Shown here piece after piece: positions 1-6,107 of a stretch of DNA of 11,417 nucleotides. The DNA is from Candidatus Sumerlaeota bacterium (lineage in GTDB: Bacteria; Sumerlaeota; Sumerlaeia; MWCT01). Position 1 is the stretch's first letter; every line of letters begins with the position of its first letter. The DNA is taken from contig JAPLSR010000001.1 of the NCBI GenBank assembly GCA_026398545.1, positions 1-11,417 of the forward strand, written 5' to 3'. The position numbers were made by a program, and so were the translations under genes. A model generated the notes under the pieces. That model was not told where the DNA came from. It was given only the letters and a program-made list of their open reading frames with translations, and did not search any database.

Positions 1-1
1 T

Positions 2-550
2 GCGGAGAGATATCCCGATGTTGCCTTTCTGATTCACACAAACGGGCTCCTCCTGACGCCTGAGATGTGGGAGAAAATTCGGCACATCAGGGTTGACTGG
101 CTTGTGGTCTCTGTTGATGCCGCCACGAAGGAGACGTATGAGAGGATTCGCGTGGGCGGGAACTGGGAAATCCTGATGCGGAACCTTGAGTTTCTTGCGG
201 AGAGATACCGTGAGGGACGCATCCGCCTTTTTCACCTTAGCATGACGGTCATGAAATCGAACCATCAGGAGATGGTAGCATTTGCCGGGCTGGGCAAGCG
301 CCTCGGCGTTACATGCACCTATTTTTCCCCCATCATCGGGGATTACGGTGAGGAGCAGATTTTTGACCGGCGGGACGCGCGGGCGCTGAGGCGCGTGGCG
401 GAACAGCTCCGCCATCCGGCGATGGATGACCCTGCTATTGACACCAATGCCCTCTCGCCCTGGCGGGATTGGCGTCCGGGGTTTTCTGATTATAAGAAAA
501 TGGTGCGCCGCACACTGATGCGATTGGGGCTTCCCTTTCCGCACCATTGA
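2..550 (+). CDS. Radical SAM domain protein, C-terminal part (5' end outside window)
   Basis: The reading frame is open from the first bases of the window and ends at TGA 548-550, giving about 182 residues with no start needed inside the window. Visible elements fit the second half of a radical SAM TIM barrel: HTNGLLLT near the start (the strand-loop after the SAM site), then VVSVDAATKETYERIRVGG, a very typical radical SAM strand/helix, then strands LFHLSMTVMKSN and CTYFSPIIGDYG. The CxxxCxxC cluster motif must lie upstream of the window and cannot be checked. The last 60 residues have no cysteine cluster, so there is no C-terminal SPASM or twitch domain here. Substrate and reaction are unknown. 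It could be a peptide- or sugar-modifying enzyme, and nothing downstream decides this. Family confidence is high, function open. Confidence 0.85.
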   Translation, partial: AERYPDVAFLIHTNGLLLTPEMWEKIRHIRVDWLVVSVDAATKETYERIRVGGNWEILMRNLEFLAERYREGRIRLFHLSMTVMKSNHQEMVAFAGLGKRLGVTCTYFSPIIGDYGEEQIFDRRDARALRRVAEQLRHPAMDDPAIDTNALSPWRDWRPGFSDYKKMVRRTLMRLGLPFPHH

Positions 551-554
551 AAAG

Positions 555-582
555 ATTCGTGTCCTTGTGTCTTTGTGGTTCA
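555..582 (-). repeat. Intergenic CCACA/GACACA-type repeat, copy 1
   Basis: Read on the minus strand, this stretch is an A/C/G-rich string of short near-repeats (AACCACAAAGACACAAGG followed by ACACGAA). It begins five bases after the radical SAM stop codon. The same theme, CCACA followed by GACACA or AACACA units spaced by a few purines, recurs at 3967-4006 and inside 8302-8454, always between genes. Strings of this style occur between genes in many environmental bacterial genomes. I know of no established name or function for them. Confidence 0.55.
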
Positions 583-620
583 CAGGTATTTTTATCAGGA
601 CTTTCAAAATTGCGGGAGAA

Positions 621-625
621 AGGAG
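621..625 (+). promoter_or_regulatory. Ribosome binding site of the tandem amidase gene
   Basis: AGGAG lies five bases before ATG 631. It decides the start: the frame stays open upstream to a TTG at 547, but that start would put repeat copy 1 into the coding region and would bury the lipoprotein signal peptide. Confidence 0.7.
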
Positions 626-630
626 TGCTC

Positions 631-2472
631 ATGCGAATCTTGGTTTTTGCCCTTGGTATTATGCTTCTGTGCGGGGGATGTATAACCGTCAGCAAAACCA
701 GCGTGGATTATGTGCATGGCAGGGTGACACCTTCGCCCCTTCAGGGGAAATGCATCTGTCTTGACCCTGGTCACGGGGGCGACAGCAGCGGCGCCGTTGG
801 ACCGAAGGGATTGAAGGAGAAGGATATCAATCTGCGCGAGGCATTTTTTCTGAAGGAGATGCTGGAGAAGGCGGGCGCAACAGTGGTCATGACGCGCACG
901 GATGATTCCGACCCCGGCATTGTTGAGCGCGCCACGTTCAACCGGCAGAAGAAGACCGACCTCTTTGTCTCCATGCATCACAATGCCAATGCGCAGAATG
1001 ATAGAACCATGAACCGCACGGAATCGTTTTATCACTGGAATGATAACGGCGGACCCAGCGAGGACGCCGCACGTCTGATTCATCGGGAGATGCAGGGGCT
1101 CCTCAAACTGCCGAACAGCAAGGTTTATGTGTGCTGGGCTTATGGGGTGCTTCGCGAGAATAGTTACCCCGCCGTGCTGGTTGAGCCCTCATATCTTGCC
1201 AATCCCGATGAGGAGAAACGCCTGCGGGATGAGAAATATCTGCGCTCGATTGCGGGGGCGTATTTCCGCGGGATTGACGCCTTCTTCAGTGGAGGACGCC
1301 CCGAGGTCATCATACCGGAGGCGATTGATGTTTCGCCGGAGGGTGTTATTCATGCGCGGATTGTCCGCCCTGAGAAGAGCGCCCTCGTGGATGCCCGGGG
1401 GATACGTGTGGAACTGGACAGAGAGCCGCTCGTCAATTTCTTTTATGATGCCGGCACGGGCGAGCTGGCAATTCATCTGCCGGTGGTGACGGCGCCGGCG
1501 AGGCATGAACTCCTGCTTGCGGCGCGGAATCTTGCGGGGCATACCTCGTTTGTCGCAAGGCGCATGTTTGAGACAAAGGGCGCCATAAAAGGGACGGAGG
1601 CGCCGGAAAAGGTTCTCTTCCAGGGCATCCTGCAGGACAAGGTAATTATTGTTGACCCGCAGGGTGGCGGCGGGGAGCCGGTCTGCACAGGTCCGATGGG
1701 GCTGCGCGCCTCGGATGCCAATCTCAAAACGGCGCTCTATCTTGAGGATTATCTGAAGCGGTGCGGGGCGAAGGTCTTGCTTACGCGACGCACGGACAGG
1801 GAGATGGATAATGTGGCGAGGGTGGCGTTTGGACTGGAGCGCAATCCCGATATTTTTCTGACGGTCGGGCATCGTCTGCCTGAGCGCGGGATGAATGAGA
1901 AACCCGGAACCCTTGCCACGCGAATCGGGGCGCGCTGGGATAACGGGCTGGAAATCGGCAAAAAGATGATTTATCAGATGCGCCAGACCCTTGGCACGGG
2001 GGCGGCGCTGGGGGATGTGAACAGTCGCGAACCGCTTCCCTCAGAGGTGCACGGTTGGTCCAGCTGGGAGGTGATGCACGCCGCGCAAAAATACACGGCG
2101 GTTTATGTGTGCCCGATGATGTTTGATGCCCCCGGAGTTGAGGAGAGGCTCAGCGCAAGCGCCGGCTGTCGCAAGGAGGCGCTTGCAATACTTTACGGAC
2201 TGCTTGCAAATTTCGGTCTGGATGACAGGAATATGGCGTCCATTTCAGGAACTGTTGTCTCAAAGGATGGCAAACCTGTGCTTGACGCCATTGTGCGTCT
2301 GGATGACGGACTTCTCATACAGACAGAACAGGATGGCAGATTCCCCTTCAAATTCCTCCCTGCCGGCAGTCACGAGATATATATCATAAACAGCGATTTC
2401 AAGCCTGAGAAAATTACGGTGGAGTTGAAGGAGCGGGAGGCTCAGGAGATAAGAGTGGAACTCGCCCCGTAG
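631..2472 (+). CDS. Lipoprotein N-acetylmuramoyl-L-alanine amidase with a second, catalytically degenerate amidase domain
   Basis: This is a 613-residue protein. Residues 1-17 form a lipoprotein signal (MRILVFALG, hydrophobic run, then LLCGGC with Cys17 as the lipidation site; the -3 residue is Cys, a slightly unusual lipobox). Residues 40-218 are an amidase_3 domain of the AmiA/AmiC/CwlM fold, which cleaves the lactyl-Ala bond of peptidoglycan. The expected zinc ligands His48 (DPGHGG), Glu63 (KEKDINL) and His116 (SMHHNA) and the catalytic Glu185 (VEPSYLAN) are all present. Residues 222-313 look like a beta-rich spacer. Residues 334-527 repeat the amidase fold (VDPQGGGG, GPMGLRASDANL, TVGHRL, VYVCPMMF), but the four catalytic positions read Gln344, Ala360, Gly413 and Cys494. 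Residues 536-612 resemble a carboxypeptidase regulatory-like beta domain (ISGTVVSKDGKPV...AGSHEIYI). It is probably anchored to a membrane and faces the cell wall. The stop is TAG. Confidence 0.9.
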   Translation: MRILVFALGIMLLCGGCITVSKTSVDYVHGRVTPSPLQGKCICLDPGHGGDSSGAVGPKGLKEKDINLREAFFLKEMLEKAGATVVMTRTDDSDPGIVERATFNRQKKTDLFVSMHHNANAQNDRTMNRTESFYHWNDNGGPSEDAARLIHREMQGLLKLPNSKVYVCWAYGVLRENSYPAVLVEPSYLANPDEEKRLRDEKYLRSIAGAYFRGIDAFFSGGRPEVIIPEAIDVSPEGVIHARIVRPEKSALVDARGIRVELDREPLVNFFYDAGTGELAIHLPVVTAPARHELLLAARNLAGHTSFVARRMFETKGAIKGTEAPEKVLFQGILQDKVIIVDPQGGGGEPVCTGPMGLRASDANLKTALYLEDYLKRCGAKVLLTRRTDREMDNVARVAFGLERNPDIFLTVGHRLPERGMNEKPGTLATRIGARWDNGLEIGKKMIYQMRQTLGTGAALGDVNSREPLPSEVHGWSSWEVMHAAQKYTAVYVCPMMFDAPGVEERLSASAGCRKEALAILYGLLANFGLDDRNMASISGTVVSKDGKPVLDAIVRLDDGLLIQTEQDGRFPFKFLPAGSHEIYIINSDFKPEKITVELKEREAQEIRVELAP

Positions 2473-2530
2473 CCGTTTTTTCCGCCTCAGGTTTTTTTCT
2501 CACAATAAAATAGCAAAGGAGAAATCAGGA

Positions 2531-3190
2531 ATGAAATCGGTTATCGAATCTGTGGAAGTCGCCGACAGGCTCAGGATGATTGAGGCGTGGATTGAATCCC
2601 TGATGCATAAAAAGTCCATGCCGGGTATGTCCGTCGGTGTGTTGTATGACCGGGAACTGGTGTGGGCGCGGGGATTTGGTCTTGCCGATGTTGAGGCGCA
2701 GATTCCTGCCACGCCGCAGACCATTTATCGCATCGCCTCCATCACAAAGACATTCACCGCCACTGCCATCATGCAGTTGCGGGACAGGGGACTTTTGCAG
2801 CTGGATGACCCGGTTTGCAGGCATCTTCCATGGTTCAGATTTCACAACCGTTTTCCAGAGGCGCCTGAGGTCACGCTTCGTCACCTCATAACCCACACCT
2901 CAGGATTGCCGCGGGAATCACCCTTTCCTTACTGGAATGATTTCAACTTCCCAACGCGGGAAAAGATGATTGAAAGCCTGACTGGACAGGAAAACACCTT
3001 TCCGTCCGAGACGCGCTGGAAATATTCCAATCTTGCCCTTTCCATTGCCGGCGAGGTGGTCGCCGCAGTTTCGGGTCAGCCGTATCATGAATATATTTAT
3101 GAGCATATTCTTGAGCCGCTCTGGATGGAGAGCACATCTGTGTTTCTGCCTGAGGGGCACAGGTCTCGCCTTGCAGTGGGGTATGGGTAG
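2531..3190 (+). CDS. 5' fragment of the interrupted serine hydrolase (SxxK and YxN motifs)
   Basis: Translation from ATG 2531 would stop at TAG 3188-3190 and give 219 residues. The fragment keeps the nucleophile Ser70 and Lys73 (RIASITKTFTATAI) and the Tyr165-Asn167 motif (KYSNLALSIAGEVV). It also keeps family landmarks such as PGMSVGVLYD and LRHLITHTSGLP. It lacks the third active-site motif, which sits on the last core beta strand. The alpha/beta core would therefore be incomplete, and the fragment alone is probably inactive or unstable unless the stop is read through. Confidence 0.6.
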   Translation: MKSVIESVEVADRLRMIEAWIESLMHKKSMPGMSVGVLYDRELVWARGFGLADVEAQIPATPQTIYRIASITKTFTATAIMQLRDRGLLQLDDPVCRHLPWFRFHNRFPEAPEVTLRHLITHTSGLPRESPFPYWNDFNFPTREKMIESLTGQENTFPSETRWKYSNLALSIAGEVVAAVSGQPYHEYIYEHILEPLWMESTSVFLPEGHRSRLAVGYG

Positions 3191-3217
3191 CGCAGGGCGG
3201 ATGGCAGTCGTCACATC

Positions 3218-3940
3218 ATGCCATTTTCGGATTTAAAGGGGCTTGCGCCGGCGGGCAACATATCTTCAACGGTGGAAGACCTTGCCCGATTTATTTCCTT
3301 TCAGTTAAGAGATGGACAGGCGGGGGGTGCGCAGGTTTTGAAGGAGAGCACGCTCCGTGAGATGCACCGCGTTCAGTGGCTCGCTCCCGACTGGAAGAGC
3401 GGGTCGGGGCTGGGGTTTCGCATCCGCCGTGATGAGGGGCGCGTCCTGTGCGGGCATGGTGGCTCCGTTTCGGGATATCGCTCACAGATACTTTTTGCGC
3501 CTGAGGAGAAGGTCGGCGTGGTCTGCCTTGCCAATGCAGACGATGCAGACGCGGGGATGTATGCCGACCGCATCATGCGGTGGATGGCGCCAACCATTGT
3601 GAAGGCAGTTTCTCCGCCATTAGAAATCAAAAAGGCAAATCCTGCGTGGGAGCGGTATGTGGGCAAATACAGGAATCAGTGGAGCGATACACAAATCATG
3701 CTTGCAGGCGGCGAGCTGGTCATGTTTGACCCGTCAGATGAAGACCTCTTTGCCGGAATGGCGAGGCTTGAGCCTGTGGAGGGGCACGTCTTCCGCATGG
3801 TCGGTGAGGAAGGGTTGATGAGCATCGGGGAGAAGGTTGTGTTTGAGATGGGTGAGGACGGGAAGCCGCTGAGGGTGAGGCTTGGCGCAACCTATATTTA
3901 TCCCGTTTCCTCGTGGTTGGATGAGGTAAAAGAGATTTAG
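3218..3940 (+). CDS. 3' fragment of the interrupted serine hydrolase (HGG motif and C-terminal domain)
   Basis: This part lies in the same frame as the 5' fragment; ATG 3218 is the first in-frame ATG after the TAG. No convincing Shine-Dalgarno sequence precedes it (the bases just upstream are GTCGTCACATC), so independent translation is doubtful. It encodes LAPAGNISSTVEDLARFISF, the usual helix after the YxN region. It then has CGHGGSVSGYRSQILF, the KTG-equivalent HGG motif on the final core strand. The last 100 residues (YVGKYRN...LRVRLGATYIYPVS) form a beta-rich C-terminal domain of the DUF3471 type often attached to such hydrolases. The stop is TAG 3938-3940. Confidence 0.55.
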   Translation: MPFSDLKGLAPAGNISSTVEDLARFISFQLRDGQAGGAQVLKESTLREMHRVQWLAPDWKSGSGLGFRIRRDEGRVLCGHGGSVSGYRSQILFAPEEKVGVVCLANADDADAGMYADRIMRWMAPTIVKAVSPPLEIKKANPAWERYVGKYRNQWSDTQIMLAGGELVMFDPSDEDLFAGMARLEPVEGHVFRMVGEEGLMSIGEKVVFEMGEDGKPLRVRLGATYIYPVSSWLDEVKEI

Positions 3941-3966
3941 AATCCCCCAAAAAATGAAATTCATTC

Positions 3967-4006
3967 ACCACAGTCCGCCTCAGGCGGACACAGAGGACAC
4001 AGAGAA
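3967..4006 (+). repeat. Intergenic CCACA/GACACA-type repeat, copy 2, with an embedded 15-bp palindrome
   Basis: The plus strand reads ACCACAG, then TCCGCCTCAGGCGGA (3974-3988), then CACAGAGGACACAGAGAA. The palindrome has 6-bp arms around TCA and sits exactly between the CCACAG and ACACAG units, as if inserted into the repeat. An 11-base part of it (TCCGCCTCAGG) also occurs at 2481-2491, in the gap after the amidase gene. The repeat lies in the leader of the C39/beta-helix gene, between the hydrolase stop and the GTG start. Confidence 0.6.
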
Positions 4007-4035
4007 TAACAATAACAAGCAAGATTTTTCCCTCC

Positions 4036-4040
4036 GGAGG
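4036..4040 (+). promoter_or_regulatory. Ribosome binding site that decides the GTG start at 4047
   Basis: GGAGG lies six bases before GTG 4047. The upstream ATG 3954 in the same frame has no good Shine-Dalgarno sequence. It would put the intergenic repeat into the protein and add 31 residues in front of an otherwise well-formed signal peptide. Confidence 0.7.
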
Positions 4041-4046
4041 TGGGGT

Positions 4047-6107
4047 GTGAAGGGCTGGACGTGTGTCGTTCTTTCTTTATCTATTTTCCTTTTTATAACC
4101 TCTGTGAATCTCTTTGCCGGTGAGGAGATATGGGAGATTAATCCTGACCCGCGGATGATTCCCAGACAGAGCACGACGGGTCCCCTCCCGCCTGCCGGCG
4201 TCAGAGAGAAGAGACCGGACAAGGCGCCTCTTGCCCGTTCTGACAGACTCACTATCGGCGTGCCTGCTTACCTGTGGAGGCATGGCTGTGGACCAACCGC
4301 CCTCGGCATGGTCGTCGGATACTTTGACACACATGGCTATCCCAGACTGATACCCGGGGATTCCTCGCAACAGACGGAGGCGGTCAATCAGGTCATCGCC
4401 TCCCAGAGGGATGCCGAACACCCACAGCATTATGAGGATTACAGTCTGCCCAAAGATACGGAAACTACCGGGATACTGCCGGATAAATCAGAGCCTCCCG
4501 CCGGCGATGAACATCCCTCAAACTGCATTGCCGATTTCATGCACACCTCCCGGAGCGCCGATTGGAACCGCTATGGCTGGAGCTGGTCGGACATGATTGG
4601 ACCTGCCTGGATTTTCTATGTCAATCTTGCAGCCCCGGAATACGAGCCGCAGTATGAAGACTTTTTTCAATACGGCAAACCCGTCACATGGGAGGTCTTG
4701 AAGGGTGAAATTAACGCAAATCGTCCGATGGTCTTTCTTGTGGACATAGATGGCAATGTAAAAACTGACCACTTTGTAACCGTGATTGGATATCGCGAGT
4801 CGCAGGGGTTCAGGGAATATGCCTGCCTTGACACGTGGGCGCCTGCTGATGTGGTGCGCTGGGAGAAGTTCCTCCCCATGTCTGCCGGCACTCCATGGGG
4901 GATTTGTTCCGGGACGCGCTTTATTCTTAATGCGCCCCCGGAGCCAACGCCCACACCGACCCCAACCCCTGTCCCGACACCTTATGCGGCGGTCTTTTAT
5001 GTCCCGAAGGATTATCCGACTATCGGGAAGGCGATTGAAGCCGCCACAAGCGGCACGGTGATAATTGTCGCCCCGGGGGTTTATAAGGAAAATATCAAAA
5101 TCTCCGGCAAAAATATAATCCTGCGCTCCGTGAATCCCACCGACCCGGACATTGTTTCCCGAACTGTTATTGATGGCGGTGGGTTGAACACTGTTGTTAC
5201 ATTTTCGGGGAATGAACTGACGACATGCGTCCTTGCGGGATTCACCATAACGAGTGGCATGGGGGTCGTGAGGGGTGGCGGCATCAGCGGCAACGGGACG
5301 CTGGCGCACATCCGGAATAATCGCATTATGGGGAATGTCTCCTGCCCGCAGTATGTCTATTCGGGTTACAGCGGGGGTCGCGGCGGCGGGATTGAGGGCT
5401 GCAATGGCATAATTGAGAATAATATTATTGCGGAGAATAGCGCCATCGGCGTGAGCTCCAGTAATGAGGATTCAATCTCGCTGGGAGGCGGGATTTTTGG
5501 TTGCAACGGAGTAATCAGGAATAATCTTATTTTTAACAATCGTGCGGAGGTTTATGGCGCCGGTGGCGGAATTGCCTATTGTGAGGTCAGAATGGAAAAT
5601 AATGTTTTGTATCATAATATTGCGGCGGATTTCGGCGGGGGTATATTCCATTCCGGCAATGCCATCCAGAACTGCATCATCTGGGCAAATGAGGCATCCT
5701 CCACACCCACCGCCCAGGTGGGGGAGACTTATGGGAAGGTGCAATTTTCCTGCATCCAGGACGGGGAGGGAATCGGGGAGAAGATTATTACATCTGAACC
5801 CACCTTTGCTGACCCGGGGAAATATGATTTTACCCTTGCGGATGGCTCTCCCTGCATTGACGCCGGCAATCCTGACCCCTCCTTAGATGACTTCTGCAGA
5901 CCTCCGGGTAAAGGTGAGCCCGGAAACGATATGGGGGCATTCGGAGGGGCGCATAATTTCGGGTGGAATACGGTGGGAGTCGCACAGATGGTTGATGAAA
6001 TTCTCGGGCGGAAGAGGATACTCCGCGATGTGTTCCCGCTCGTTGACCAGAACGGCGACAATAGCATGGATGTCACGGACATCATCCTGCTTCTCAGACA
6101 GGAATAA
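4047..6107 (+). CDS. Secreted C39-like peptidase with Pro-Thr linker, parallel beta-helix and dockerin-like C-terminus
   Basis: This is a 686-residue protein from a GTG start. Residues 1-24 are a Sec signal peptide (MKGWTCVV, hydrophobic core, cleavage near NLFA-G). Residues 68-296 fit a papain-like C39-type cysteine peptidase: RHGCGPTALGMVVGYFD with Cys81, DHFVTVIGY with His242 and LDTW with Asp262. Residues 298-312 are a Pro-Thr linker (PEPTPTPTPTPVPTP). Residues 315 to about 605 form a right-handed parallel beta-helix of the DUF1565/pectin-lyase type. Its coils are marked by repeated GGGI turns and Asn ladders (IRNNRIMGN, IENNIIAEN, IRNNLIFNN, MENNVLYHN, IQNCIIWAN). The last 40 residues carry one EF-hand-like dockerin segment, DQNGDNSMDVTD (Asp667, Asn669, Asp671, Asp675, Asp678), not the usual pair. 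The substrate is unknown. The peptidase, helix and calcium-binding tail suggest an extracellular or surface-displayed protein. Its stop overlaps the start of the next gene by one base. Confidence 0.85.
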   Translation: MKGWTCVVLSLSIFLFITSVNLFAGEEIWEINPDPRMIPRQSTTGPLPPAGVREKRPDKAPLARSDRLTIGVPAYLWRHGCGPTALGMVVGYFDTHGYPRLIPGDSSQQTEAVNQVIASQRDAEHPQHYEDYSLPKDTETTGILPDKSEPPAGDEHPSNCIADFMHTSRSADWNRYGWSWSDMIGPAWIFYVNLAAPEYEPQYEDFFQYGKPVTWEVLKGEINANRPMVFLVDIDGNVKTDHFVTVIGYRESQGFREYACLDTWAPADVVRWEKFLPMSAGTPWGICSGTRFILNAPPEPTPTPTPTPVPTPYAAVFYVPKDYPTIGKAIEAATSGTVIIVAPGVYKENIKISGKNIILRSVNPTDPDIVSRTVIDGGGLNTVVTFSGNELTTCVLAGFTITSGMGVVRGGGISGNGTLAHIRNNRIMGNVSCPQYVYSGYSGGRGGGIEGCNGIIENNIIAENSAIGVSSSNEDSISLGGGIFGCNGVIRNNLIFNNRAEVYGAGGGIAYCEVRMENNVLYHNIAADFGGGIFHSGNAIQNCIIWANEASSTPTAQVGETYGKVQFSCIQDGEGIGEKIITSEPTFADPGKYDFTLADGSPCIDAGNPDPSLDDFCRPPGKGEPGNDMGAFGGAHNFGWNTVGVAQMVDEILGRKRILRDVFPLVDQNGDNSMDVTDIILLLRQE

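Larger units (their letters stand above)
2531..3940 (+). pseudogene. Serine beta-lactamase-family hydrolase interrupted by one in-frame TAG
   Basis: Taken as one reading unit, this is 469 codons in a single frame, a normal length for a beta-lactamase-fold serine hydrolase (AmpC/EstB/PBP-like) with a C-terminal beta domain. The three catalytic motifs are in order: SITK at codons 70-73, YSN at 165-167 and HGG at 309-311. The only break is TAG at 3188-3190 (codon 220), between AVGYG and RRADGSR. The frame is unchanged across it, so this is a nonsense codon and not an indel. It could be a recent inactivating mutation, a base error in the assembly, or a leaky stop. General amber recoding is unlikely, because TAG is also the plausible natural stop of this unit and of the amidase gene upstream. 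No signal peptide is evident. AAAGGAG at 2515-2521 precedes ATG 2531, 58 bases after the amidase stop, so the two may be co-transcribed. Confidence 0.75.

Noticed and set aside
547..630. Upstream extension of the amidase gene to TTG 547
   Set aside because: It would translate the intergenic repeat and bury the lipoprotein signal. ATG 631 has a good ribosome binding site and a correct signal peptide.
1189..1872. Long minus-strand open frame (227 codons) inside the amidase gene
   Set aside because: It is an antisense shadow of a GC-rich gene with composition typical of such shadows. The plus strand carries conserved amidase motifs.
2473..2530. Intrinsic terminator after the amidase gene
   Set aside because: There are T-runs, but no stable GC hairpin precedes them; only a partial copy of the 15-bp palindrome is present.
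3954..4046. ATG 3954 as start of the C39/beta-helix protein
   Set aside because: It would encode the CCACA/GACACA repeat and its palindrome and put 31 polar residues before the signal peptide. GTG 4047 has GGAGG at six bases.
4518..5309. Long minus-strand open frame (263 codons) inside the C39/beta-helix gene
   Set aside because: It is an antisense shadow: rich in Arg/Pro/His, no ribosome binding site or family signal, while the plus-strand frame shows clear domains.
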